DNA of 51,625 bases from Pseudomonadota bacterium (GTDB lineage Bacteria; Myxococcota_A; UBA9042; GCA-2863065), in contig SXOX01000290.1 in NCBI GenBank assembly GCA_005776585.1, positions 1-51,625 of the forward strand. The letters run 5' to 3'. Positions 18,884 through 27,900 of this stretch are shown piece by piece (position 1 is the first letter of the stretch; each line of letters begins with the position of its first letter). The translations under genes were made by a program, and so were the position numbers. The notes under the pieces were generated by a model, which saw only the letters and a list, made by a program, of their open reading frames with translations, made no database searches and had not been told where the DNA came from.

Positions 18884-19966
18884 ATGCTGGCACCGGCGGA
18901 GCGCTTGCGCCAGCTGGCTTGGCGCCTCGCTGCCACCACGGCTCTCGGTCGCCGCTGCGCGCGGGAGCGCTCCGTCCGCGTTTCGGTCATGGGGTCCGTG
19001 CAGCTCGTGGCGGCGCTCACGCTGACGATCGTCTGCCCCATGTGGCTGCTTCTCCTGGGCCCCCTCGTGCTGGGCGTGCCGCATGTTGCGGCGGACTTCC
19101 GCTTCCTCGTCGCGCGGCCGCTCCGGCCGGGCACCTCGCGGCGCCCGTTCCTGGTCATGGCGGCGCTCCCCATCGTCGGCCTCGTCGTGGCGCGTATTGC
19201 GAGCCTCTGGGGTCTCGGGCCCTGGACCGACGTCGAGATCGGATTTGGCCTGGCCGGCATGCTCGGCGCGGTCGCGGTGTCCTCGGGGTCGGTCGCGCTG
19301 CGAACGAGCGTCGGAGCCGCCGTCATCGTCGTTGGCGCCGTGGCGCTCGACAGTCCCGGCCTCGCCGCGCTCGTCCTCGCTCACCTGCACCATGTCGTCG
19401 CCCTGGGCGTCTGGCTTGCCGTCACGCGGGACGAGCCGCACTTTCGCCGGTACGTCGCCCTCGCGACAGCAGTCGTCGCCGTGGGTGCCCTCATTCTCGC
19501 CGGCGCCTTCGACTCCTGGATCTTCGCCGCCGGTGGCCTCGATACGGACGCGTTCGGCGTCACGCTGGGCGCAATGGCCGACACCCTGGCGCCGACCGCC
19601 GAACCCGTCTGGGCCGTGCGCATCGTCCTGGTCTACGCTTTCGGCCAGGCGGTGCACTACACGCTCTGGCTGCGCCTGATGCCCACCGCCGAGCGCTTTG
19701 CGCCTCGGGCCGTGGCTCCGTCGCTTCGCCGCGCGTGGCGCGCCTGGACGAGCGACCTGGGCCGGAGTGGCATGGCCCTGACCGCCGCGCTCACCGTCGC
19801 AGTCCCGCTGCTGGCGCTCTCCGATCCCGGAGGTGTTCGAACGCAGTACCTCACCCTCGTTGGCTTTCACGGCTGGCTCGAGCTCATGGCCGTCGCGTAC
19901 CTCGCCGCGAACTACGCTCCGTGCGCTTCGACCACTCCCGTGCTACACACGAGGCGTGGGGGTTGA
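18884..19966 (+). CDS. Polytopic membrane protein with buried histidine motifs (Brp/Blh-like?)
   Basis: 360 residues from ATG 18884, with GAGG just upstream. Most of the chain is hydrophobic, with about eight likely membrane helices. Histidine motifs fall inside or at the edge of helices: GVPHVAADFRF (His67, Asp71), AHLHHVV (His167, 169, 170), GQAVHYTLW (His258) and GFHGWLE (His329, Glu332). Intramembrane histidines spread along the chain recall the Brp/Blh beta-carotene dioxygenase-like family and other integral-membrane diiron enzymes, but no full signature is matched. No carotenoid gene lies nearby. Its end overlaps the next gene by 11 bases. Confidence 0.7.
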   Translation: MLAPAERLRQLAWRLAATTALGRRCARERSVRVSVMGSVQLVAALTLTIVCPMWLLLLGPLVLGVPHVAADFRFLVARPLRPGTSRRPFLVMAALPIVGLVVARIASLWGLGPWTDVEIGFGLAGMLGAVAVSSGSVALRTSVGAAVIVVGAVALDSPGLAALVLAHLHHVVALGVWLAVTRDEPHFRRYVALATAVVAVGALILAGAFDSWIFAAGGLDTDAFGVTLGAMADTLAPTAEPVWAVRIVLVYAFGQAVHYTLWLRLMPTAERFAPRAVAPSLRRAWRAWTSDLGRSGMALTAALTVAVPLLALSDPGGVRTQYLTLVGFHGWLELMAVAYLAANYAPCASTTPVLHTRRGG

Positions 19967-20237
19967 TCGCCCAAGCCGTGCGGGCCCGTCGGACACCAGC
20001 CCAGAGGCCATGCGCGTCCTCGTGGAGGGCTATCGCAGAATGACCCCGGTCGAGCGCCTCGAGCGCGCCTTCTCTATGACGCGTACACTCAAACTACTGA
20101 TTGAAGCCCAGGTCCGCAGTGAACATCCCGCGGCATCTGACCAAGAGATCCGCCTTCGCGTCGGTGCGCGATGGTTGCCGCGAGACGTGATGATCGGCGC
20201 CTATGGGTGGGATCCCAATGCACCGGAGAACCAGTGA
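19956..20237 (+). CDS. Small helical partner of the nucleotidyltransferase
   Basis: 93 residues from GTG 19956; ATG 20010 is a later alternative, but it would remove DTSPEAMRVL, which looks conserved in this family. The chain is helical: EAMRVLVEGYRRMTPVERLE, then LKLLIEAQVRSEHPAASD and a closing GWDPNAPENQ. I recall such short proteins being coded just before AbiEii-like nucleotidyltransferases in many bacteria. The stop overlaps the start of the next gene (GTGA), which points to a two-protein module. A toxin-antitoxin role is possible but not shown by the sequence. Confidence 0.65.
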   Translation: MGVDRPSRAGPSDTSPEAMRVLVEGYRRMTPVERLERAFSMTRTLKLLIEAQVRSEHPAASDQEIRLRVGARWLPRDVMIGAYGWDPNAPENQ

Positions 20238-20809
20238 GGTCCGACGAACTCGAGGTCGCGCTCGCGATTGGTCGAACGTTGGACGACCTAGCCATCCCCT
20301 ACTTCGTTGGTGGCTCGGTGGCGAGCTCACTCCTAGGCATCCCGCGCGCGACCATCGACATCGACCTCATCGCGGACCTCCGCGTGACGGACGTACCTCG
20401 ATTGGTTGCCGCCGTCGAGTCGAACTACTACGTCGAGTCCGGCAGCATTCGCGAGGCGATTCGGCATCGATCGTCGTTCAACCTGATCCACCTGGCCACG
20501 ATGTTCAAGATCGACATCTTCGTGCTGAAGAGCGACCCACTCGCGCTCGCGGAGTGGAGCCGCCGCCTGATCATCAATCTTCCGGGCGAGCCCACTGCGG
20601 CGCTACCAGTGGCCTCCGCCGAGGACATGGTCGTGCAAAAGCTCATCTGGTACCGACTCGGAAGCGGCATCTCTGAACGTCAGTGGCAGGACGTCCTCGG
20701 CATCCTCCGTACTCGCCGAGGGCGCCTGGACCTCGGCTACATGCAGCATTGGTCGGCAATCTCAGGCATCACGGAGCTGCTCGATGAGGCCCTCACGGAA
20801 GCCGCCTGA
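20234..20809 (+). CDS. Nucleotidyltransferase, AbiEii/MNT-like
   Basis: 191 residues from GTG 20234, which overlaps the previous stop by four bases. The polymerase-beta fold signature is clear: YFVGGSVASSLLG (the GGS loop at 26-28) followed by ATIDIDLIADL with two metal-binding Asp (42, 44), and a third carboxylate in FKIDIF (Asp94). The region ASAEDMVVQKLIWY (about 135-148) is the conserved helical element of AbiEii-type proteins. It probably transfers a nucleotide to a protein or RNA partner. Together with the 93-residue helical protein it forms a compact module resembling nucleotidyltransferase toxin-antitoxin or abortive-infection pairs; which member is toxic cannot be told. Confidence 0.8.
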   Translation: MRSDELEVALAIGRTLDDLAIPYFVGGSVASSLLGIPRATIDIDLIADLRVTDVPRLVAAVESNYYVESGSIREAIRHRSSFNLIHLATMFKIDIFVLKSDPLALAEWSRRLIINLPGEPTAALPVASAEDMVVQKLIWYRLGSGISERQWQDVLGILRTRRGRLDLGYMQHWSAISGITELLDEALTEAA

Positions 20810-20845
20810 GCAGGGATTCCGCGCGCGCGACCCAGGGGCGCCGCG

Positions 20846-21247
20846 TTGAGCGCCTACGCTGAGGCATGGCTCACGGCCTTCGAGTGGACCCTCGCAATCG
20901 AAATGCCACTCGTCGTGTGGCTGCTCCGCCCCGTCGGTCTCCTCTGGTGGCACACCGCTGTTCTTTCGGCGGTGGTCAACGCGCTCACCCATCCCACCCT
21001 CTGGCTCGCCTACCGCGCAACGTACCCAGATCTCGATCCACGCTGGCTCGAACCCCTGATCGGAGATCCGTACCTCCGGTGGATCCTCGTCGGAGAGTCC
21101 GCGGTGTGGTTTGTCGAGGCGGTCGCCTTCGTGACCTGGCTGCGCCTGCGCGTTGGCCCGGGTCACGTCCCGCTCGCGATACTGGCCGCCGTGGTGGCCA
21201 ACCTCGCCTCGACGCTCTTCGGGTTGTCGGGCGTGACGCACCCGTGA
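20846..21247 (+). CDS. Small integral membrane protein
   Basis: 133 residues from TTG 20846, supported by AGGGG eight bases upstream. Four hydrophobic stretches are visible: AIEMPLVVWLLRPVG, AVLSAVVNALTHPTLW, GESAVWFVEAVAFVTW and AILAAVVANLASTLFGL. Polar residues inside them (Glu19, NALTHP, GES, EA) suggest conserved intramembrane acid/His/Asn positions, as in a small family of uncharacterised four-helix membrane proteins. It sits between the nucleotidyltransferase module and the Ntn hydrolase, 36 and 53 bases away. No function can be assigned. Confidence 0.65.
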   Translation: MSAYAEAWLTAFEWTLAIEMPLVVWLLRPVGLLWWHTAVLSAVVNALTHPTLWLAYRATYPDLDPRWLEPLIGDPYLRWILVGESAVWFVEAVAFVTWLRLRVGPGHVPLAILAAVVANLASTLFGLSGVTHP

Positions 21248-21300
21248 GTCGCGCCAGCTCGACCCTGGCACCCGAGACGACGCTCCGCTACCGTGATGTG

Positions 21301-22326
21301 ATGCGCCTCGCCCTGCTCACACTTGTCACCCTCATCGCCCTGCCCGCGACCGCGTGCACCGCCTTTCTCCTCGAGCGCGCCGGGGCCCGTGTCGTGGGCA
21401 AGAGCTACGACTGGAACGAAGGCCGGGGCCACGTCACCTGGAATCCGGCCGGTGTCTCGCGCCGCGCGCTGGTGCCGCCGAGCGGCGGGACCCCGGCCCG
21501 CTGGAGCTCCCGGTACGCGAGCCTCACGTTCAACCAGTTCGGGCACGAACTGCCCAACGCCGGCATGAACGATCAGGGCCTGGTCGTCGAGATTCTGTGG
21601 CTCTCCGAGTCGAGCTACCCGAAGGCCGACGCGCTCCCCGCGCACAACCCGCTCTCGTGGGTTCAGTATCTGCTCGACCAAGCCGCCAACCTCGATGAAG
21701 CGACAGCGCTCGCCCGCAAGGTCCGGGTCGTGCCCATGGCCGGGGCCAAGGTGCATTGGTTCGCGTGCGATCGCTCCGGCGAGTGCGCGGTCTTCGAGTA
21801 TCTCCAGGGTGCGCTCACCGTGACGCGTGGCCGCCAACTTGGGCCCAAGGTCATCACGAACGACACCTGTGCCGCCTCGCGCGTTGCGCTCGGGCGCTCA
21901 CACGGGCGGGTTCCGGCAGGCCGAGCGTCACTGGCTCGGTACGTTCGAACCGCCGTCAGCCTCGCCGCAGTCCGGCGCGAGCATGATCTCGTCACGGCCG
22001 CGTTCACCCGGCTCGACAACGTTCGCCAGGGCGACTACACGAAGTGGCAGGTCGTCTATGAGCCAGGCGCTGCGAGGGTCCACTGGCGCGTCGGCGCGGG
22101 GGTGCCGTGGCGAACGATTCGGATGGGCACCTTGGACAGCCGCTGTGTCAGCGGCGCTCGGATCCTCGACGTGGCCACCGAGAGCGCCGGTGACGTGACC
22201 GGGCGGCTCGTGCCGTACTCGGGCCTCGCCAACCGCACTCTCGTTCGCGGTACCTTCGCCACCCTGGGCGCGCCCGACCTTGCCGACCTCGTGGCCGTCT
22301 GGCCCGACGGTTCGACGTGTCAGTGA
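21301..22326 (+). CDS. Secreted linear amide C-N hydrolase (choloylglycine hydrolase/penicillin acylase family)
   Basis: 341 residues. A signal peptide (RLALLTLVTLIALPATA) ends directly before Cys19. In this Ntn-hydrolase family the N-terminal cysteine is the nucleophile, freed here by signal peptidase cleavage. Supporting motifs follow in family order: VGKSYDWNEG (the Asp of the active site), NAGMNDQGLVVEILW and KVITND (active-site Asn residues). The enzyme would split linear amides outside the cytoplasm; bile acid conjugates, penicillin V or N-acyl homoserine lactones are known substrates of relatives, but none can be chosen. The Cys could also be read as a lipobox, but Ala at -3 makes this poor. 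Confidence 0.85.
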   Translation: MRLALLTLVTLIALPATACTAFLLERAGARVVGKSYDWNEGRGHVTWNPAGVSRRALVPPSGGTPARWSSRYASLTFNQFGHELPNAGMNDQGLVVEILWLSESSYPKADALPAHNPLSWVQYLLDQAANLDEATALARKVRVVPMAGAKVHWFACDRSGECAVFEYLQGALTVTRGRQLGPKVITNDTCAASRVALGRSHGRVPAGRASLARYVRTAVSLAAVRREHDLVTAAFTRLDNVRQGDYTKWQVVYEPGAARVHWRVGAGVPWRTIRMGTLDSRCVSGARILDVATESAGDVTGRLVPYSGLANRTLVRGTFATLGAPDLADLVAVWPDGSTCQ

Positions 22327-22384
22327 GCTGCCCGACGTCGACGGCTACGTGACATCGGTGCCGCGCACAGGTTAGGGTTCCCCG

Positions 22385-23503
22385 ATGCGACTCGTGCTCC
22401 TGCCGCTGCTGCTCCTTCTCGCCTGCCGCCAGACCACCGATCCCCTGGCTGCGAGCGTCACGACCGGGGACCTTGCCTCGAACACAGGCGGCGTGGAGGT
22501 CTCGGCGTCTTCCGACCTCGCGAGCTCCGACGCGCCCGTGTTGCCCGCGGACGCCGCGGCGCTGGACACTGGCACCGACGCAGGCCCGCCTCCCGACGTC
22601 TGCGACCCCCTGGCCCCGCGAGCGGTCCCTGCGCGCGTCTATGCGTTGCCAGAGGCCGGAGAGGCGCCCTACGTGGACGTGCTGCAGACCGCCACGACCG
22701 ATATTCGGGTCACCGCCTACCTCATGGGCTACGGCGGCATCCTCGACACCCTGACCGCCAAGGCCAAGGCTGGCGTCACGGTTCGGGTCATCCTCGATCA
22801 GGGCCAAGACGCCAACAAGAAATACTACGAAGCGCTCACCCAGGCGGGCATCGAGTGCAAATGGAGCGACCCGAAGTTCTCCTATTATCACCCGAAGTTC
22901 ATGGTCGTCGACGGCGCCCGCGCCACGGTGTCCACTGGAAACTACAGCAAGGCCTACTCGGTCGAGAAGGAGCGCAACTTCGTGGCTCAGATTGACGATC
23001 CCTCGGACGTCGCAGATCTCATCACCATCTTCGATGCGGACTGGGCCGGGACCGCACCCAACGTCGACTGCACGCGCCTGTTGGTCTCGCCCGACAACTC
23101 CAAGGAGCGGCTGCTCGCCTTCATCGACTCGGCGCAGACCTCAATCGACATCGAGTCGATGCAGCTCGCCGAGAAGGACATGCGCGACCACATCGCCAAG
23201 CGCAAGGCCGCGGGCGTCGCCGTGCGTGCGGTCCTGGCTGCGCCCTCCTGGATCGACGCCAACGCCGACGCGGCCAAGTTCCTCGCCTCCCACGGTATCG
23301 AGGCGCGCTGGATGTCGAAGCCCGGCGTGCACGTCAAGGCCATCGTCGTCGACGGCACGCGTGCCTACCTGGGCTCGCAAAACTTCAGCTGGACCTCGCT
23401 CACCAAGAACCGTGAGGTCGGCGTCCTGCTCACGGAGCCGGACGCCGTGAAGGTGATGAGCACGACGTTCGAGAAGGACTGGGCCGCCTCCACCAAGTTC
23501 TAG
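22385..23503 (+). CDS. Phospholipase D-like lipoprotein
   Basis: 372 residues. The lipobox is LLAC (Cys14). A low-complexity linker rich in Asp, Thr, Ser and Ala (to about residue 72) leads into a phospholipase D fold with two HKD-type motifs: HPKFMVVD (His169, Lys171, Asp176) followed by GNYS, and HVKAIVVD (His316, Lys318, Asp323) followed by GSQNFS. Both catalytic halves are intact, so it should be an active phosphodiesterase on phospholipids or nucleic acids at the cell envelope. It starts 58 bases after the Ntn hydrolase and converges on the activator gene ending at 23516. Confidence 0.9.
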   Translation: MRLVLLPLLLLLACRQTTDPLAASVTTGDLASNTGGVEVSASSDLASSDAPVLPADAAALDTGTDAGPPPDVCDPLAPRAVPARVYALPEAGEAPYVDVLQTATTDIRVTAYLMGYGGILDTLTAKAKAGVTVRVILDQGQDANKKYYEALTQAGIECKWSDPKFSYYHPKFMVVDGARATVSTGNYSKAYSVEKERNFVAQIDDPSDVADLITIFDADWAGTAPNVDCTRLLVSPDNSKERLLAFIDSAQTSIDIESMQLAEKDMRDHIAKRKAAGVAVRAVLAAPSWIDANADAAKFLASHGIEARWMSKPGVHVKAIVVDGTRAYLGSQNFSWTSLTKNREVGVLLTEPDAVKVMSTTFEKDWAASTKF

Positions 23504-23515
23504 CGTGCATCGACG

Positions 23516-24910
23516 TCACGACCGCAGCCGCGCCAGGCGCTCCTTGCCGAGCGTGTCGTAGACCCCACGATGAATCGTGCGCCACGGCTTCCCCGTCGCG
23601 CGTGCGACCTGCTCGGCGAAGCCCTTGACGTTGCCGCCGTGCGTGTCGCGGATGAGGGCGAGCAGTGCCTCCGGATCCTTGAGCACGGTCAGGTCGAACT
23701 CCGCCGCGTCCTCGGCGACCTCCGGTTCCGCGAACCCCGCCTCGAGGAGGCGTCGTCCCAAGACCGACTCCGCAACCAGCGCCTGCCCTGGCACCTGCGC
23801 AGCCGCGTCGGCGATGCGGAGCACCTCGTCTCGAAGCTCACGCGCGTTGCCGGGCCAGCCGTAGCACAGGAGGCGCTCGACGATGTCTGCCATGCCATAG
23901 GCGGCCGCGCGCGTTGCCGCGAGTGCCGAGAGTGTCGGTCCGCCGCGCTCGGCCAACACCGACGCAATGATGGGGACGATGTCCAGAGGCCGGCCTCGTA
24001 GCCCGGGCACCGCGATCTCGTCGTGACAGAGGCGCCAATAGAGGTCCTCGCGAAAGCGCCCTTCGGCCACCAGTTGCGACAGAGACCGCAGGGTCGCAGT
24101 GATGAGCCGCACGTCCACCTGCCGCGGAGTCGCATCCCCGAGCCGATGCACCGAACCGGTCTCGGCGACCCGCAGCAGCTTGGGCTGCAGCTCGAGCGCC
24201 AGCTCGCCAATCTCGTCGAGTAACAGGGTCTGCCCGTTCGCCGCCTCGAACAGCCCCTCGCGGTCGACGCTTGCGCCCGTGAACACGCCACGACCGTGTC
24301 CAAAGAGCTGTGCCTCGACGAGACCCGGGACGAGGTTGGCCACGTTGAACGCGTGTAGCGTGCCTGGACGCCTCGACTCGCGATGGATCGCGCGCGCCAC
24401 GACCTCCTTGCCGCAGCCGGTCGGTCCCGTCACGTGCACCGGTCGCGACGTGCGCGCCAGCGCTCGGACCGACCGCCGCACCTCCGCCAGCGCGCGCGAG
24501 CGACCTGCGAGGCCGAGGTCGTCCTGCTCGACCACGCCGTCGCCATAGACGAGCAGAGTCGCCCCAATGCGTACGACGTCGCCGTCTTGAAGCACGCGCT
24601 CCGCGCTGGGCCGGCCGTTGACCTTGGAGCCGTTGCTCGTGTGCGCGTCTCGCACGACGACGCTACCACCGACGTTCTCGAGGATCAGGTGACACCGCGA
24701 GAGCCATGGATCGTCGATGACCACCGAGGCGTCGGACCGCCCCACGGTCACCTCGGCGTCGGACTTCACCGTAATCGCGACACCGAGCGACCTCGGGTCG
24801 ATGCCGTGCACAATCCAGAGTGCACGTGTCGACCGCAGCGCGCCCGATCCGTCGCCCTTCGCGGGCGGCCGCTCGGTGGCGATCTCGGCTCGTTCCCGGT
24901 CTATGGGCAT
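23516..24910 (-). CDS. FHA domain sigma-54-dependent activator
   Basis: 464 residues. The N-terminal FHA domain (about 50-125) shows VGRSD, LSRCH and NGSKVNG, so input is likely a phosphothreonine protein from a Ser/Thr kinase, as in Myxococcus FHA activators. The AAA+ domain has Walker A GPTGCGKE (162-169), the L1 loop GVFTGA (208-213), Walker B LLLDEIGEL and WPGNARELRD. The loop is usually GAFTGA; the Ala to Val change falls where the protein touches sigma-54. The C-terminal HTH is HGGNVKGFAEQVARATGKPW. The start lies within the end of the Cys-repeat gene (10-base overlap), suggesting coupled translation. Its targets are not visible. Confidence 0.9.
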   Translation of the reverse strand: MPIDRERAEIATERPPAKGDGSGALRSTRALWIVHGIDPRSLGVAITVKSDAEVTVGRSDASVVIDDPWLSRCHLILENVGGSVVVRDAHTSNGSKVNGRPSAERVLQDGDVVRIGATLLVYGDGVVEQDDLGLAGRSRALAEVRRSVRALARTSRPVHVTGPTGCGKEVVARAIHRESRRPGTLHAFNVANLVPGLVEAQLFGHGRGVFTGASVDREGLFEAANGQTLLLDEIGELALELQPKLLRVAETGSVHRLGDATPRQVDVRLITATLRSLSQLVAEGRFREDLYWRLCHDEIAVPGLRGRPLDIVPIIASVLAERGGPTLSALAATRAAAYGMADIVERLLCYGWPGNARELRDEVLRIADAAAQVPGQALVAESVLGRRLLEAGFAEPEVAEDAAEFDLTVLKDPEALLALIRDTHGGNVKGFAEQVARATGKPWRTIHRGVYDTLGKERLARLRS

Positions 24911-27900
24911 CCGCAGCCGCTACAATTCACGCACTCTGGGCTCCAGATGCACTTGTTCAGCAGGTTCTGGCTGGGCTTCAAGCAGAAGCTCCACTTGTTC
25001 TTGGCGCAGCACCTCCAGTTGTTGCCGTTCTTCCACTCGCACTGGTAGCCTGCCTTGAGACCACACCCGCCCCACTGACAGTTGGACTGGCAGGTCTTCT
25101 GGGAGCACACATCGCAGCCGCTCGTGTCGATGGCCCCCGGCGTACAGACGCCCGAGACGCACGCGCCACCGGAGCAGCCGCAGGCGCAATCCTGCTTCTT
25201 GGTCGTCGTGTTGCCGTTGCAGTCCTTCCAGTAGACGTCGCCGCCAGAGCACACGGTCGAGACGGTCGCGTCGTAGTTGCACGACGAGCCCGAGCAGCCG
25301 CAGGCCCCGCACTCCTCTTTCTTGGTCGTGAGGTTCCCGTTACAGTCTTTCCAATACACATCATTGTTGTTGCACGTCGACGACGCCTGGTTGTTCACGC
25401 TGCACGCCCCGCCGGAGCAGCCGCAGCTCCCACACTCCGACTGTTTGTCGGTGATATTGCCCTTGCAGTCTCGCCAATAGACATCATTGGACGAGCACGT
25501 CAGCGACGCGTGCGAGTTGAAGCCGCATGCACCACCCGAGCAGCCGCAGCTCCCACACTCGTCCTTCTTGACCGACAGGTTGCCGTTGCAGTCCAGGTAG
25601 TAGACGTCATTGTCATAGCACGCCGACGACGAGGCCGGGTTCGTGTTGCAGCTCCCATTCGTACAGCCGCAGCCGCTACACTCTTGCTTCTTCGAGGCCA
25701 GGTTGCCATTGCAGTCCTGCCAGTAGACGTCATTGTCGAAGCACGTCGACGACGCCTGCGAGTTCTGGAGGCAGGCCCCATTGGCGCAGCCGCAGCCGCC
25801 ACACTCGCCGATCTTCTCCGTCGGCTGGCCATTGCAGTCGAGCCACCACGCGTCGTTCTGGAAGCAGCCCTTCTGGAACTTGGGGTTGGTCGTGCACGCG
25901 CCATTCGCGCAGCCGCAGGCGCCGCAGCTCTCGGCGACGGAGGTGGCCGTGCCGTTGCAGTCGGTGAACCAGAGATCGCCCCCGTTGCAGGTGAAGCCCG
26001 CCTTGTCGGACTTGACGCACACTCCGGCCTGACACCCACACTGGCCGCACTCCTCCTTCTTGTTGGTCGCCACGCCGTTGCAGTCGGTCCACCACGCGTC
26101 GCCCGCCGTGCATACGGCCGTCGCGGTGTCGTTCGAGACACACTTGCCCTCGAGACAGCCGCACACGCCGCAGGTGTCCTTCTGGGTCGTCGGCGTCCCG
26201 TTGCAGTCGGTCCAGTAGACATGGCCGAGGTGGCAGGTCTGTGACGCCTGCTGGCTGTCTTGGCATGCGCCCCCGTTGCAGCCGCAGAGTCCACATTCTT
26301 TCGTCTTGGCCGTGGGGTTGGCGTGACAGTCCGTCCACCAAACGTCGCCTTGCACGCACGCCTGCTGGAATTGCTCGACCTGCGGGCACGCGCCACCCGA
26401 GCACACGCAGTTGCCGCAGTCTTGTTTGACCTTCGTGGGCACGCCCGAGCAGTCCGTCCACCACGCATCGCCTCCCTGGCACATCGTTCCGGCCTGGGTC
26501 GTCTCCGCGCAGGAGCCGTTCTGACACGGACAGAGGCCGCAGTCCTCCTTCATGCTTGTGGCGTTGCCCTGACAGTCGGTGTACCACGCATCGCCCGTTT
26601 GGCAGGTCACCCCCGCCGTCCCGCTTTCGAGGCACTTGCCGTCCTGGCACCCGCACGAGCCGCAGTCGAGCTTCTTCGACGTCGGGTTCGACTGGCAGTC
26701 GAGCCACCAGACGTCGCCGCCCTGACACACGGTGCCCGCCTGGGCAGTGTCGACGCAGCCGCCCTTGTCGCAGCCGCACAGTCCGCACTCGGTCTTCTTG
26801 CCGGTCGCGTTGCCATCGCAGTCCGACCACCAAACGTCGCCGGCCTGACACGTCGTGCCCGCGTGATCGTCGGGCGCGCACAGCCCGTCCTTACACCCGC
26901 AGGGGCCGCACTCCTGTCGTTTTGTGGTAGGCGTGCCGTCGCAGTCGACCCACCAGGCGTCGCCACCGAAGCACACGGCCGCCGCCTGGGTAGAGCCCGC
27001 GCACGTCCCGTTCAAGCAAGGGCAGAGCCCGCACTCCTTCTTCTTGGCCGACGGATTGCCCTGACAGTCGGTCCAGTACACATCGCCCGCTTGGCATACG
27101 GTGCTCGCCTCTCCGGAATCGAGGCAGGAACCCGCCTGGCAGCCACACAGGCCACACTCGGCCTTCTTTTGCGTTGGCGAGCCCTGGCAGTCCGTCCACC
27201 ACGCGTCGCCGCCGAAGCACGTCGTGCCCACCTGCTCCGCGTCCTGGCAGACGCCCTCTTTGCACGCGCAGTCCCCGCACTCCTGCTTCTTGGTCGTGGG
27301 GTTGCCGACGCAGTCGGTCCAAAACACGTCGCCCTGAAGGCAGGTCGTGCTCACCTTCGGGCTCTCGAGGCATGTGTCACCCAAGCATGGACACGCGCCG
27401 CACTCGGTCTTCTTGCTCGTGAACGTGCCCGCGCAGTCGGCCCACCACACGTCGCCGTCGTGGCAGGTCCAGTACGCTGTCTCCGTTGCGACACAGCCGC
27501 CCTTCTCGCAGCCGCACAGCCCGCACTCCTGCTTCTTGGAGGTGACCTGGCCGTCGCAGTCGGTCCAGTAGACGTCGCCGATGTGGCATGTCGTGCTCGC
27601 CTGATCACTTGGCTTGCACTCGCCCTTGTCGCACGCGCAGAGCCCGCAATCCTTGACCTTCTCGCTCGCATCGCCAAAGCAGTTGGCGTAATAGACGTCG
27701 TTCTCGTGGCAGACCTTCTGGGCCTGTGCGTTCAGCACACACGCCTGGCCGCTGCACTCGCAGCCGCCGCAGGCCTGAGCCACCGTCGTCGTGTTGCCCT
27801 CGCAGTCGAGGTTCCAGACGTTGCCGTCGTTGCAGGCGAGGGACGTCTTGGGATCGCAGAGGCACTTGCCGCCGGTGCACTTCAGGGGTGCGGTGCACAC

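Noticed and set aside
22327-22384. Sigma-54 promoter before the phospholipase D gene
   Set aside because: No GG-N10-GC pair with proper flanks could be found.
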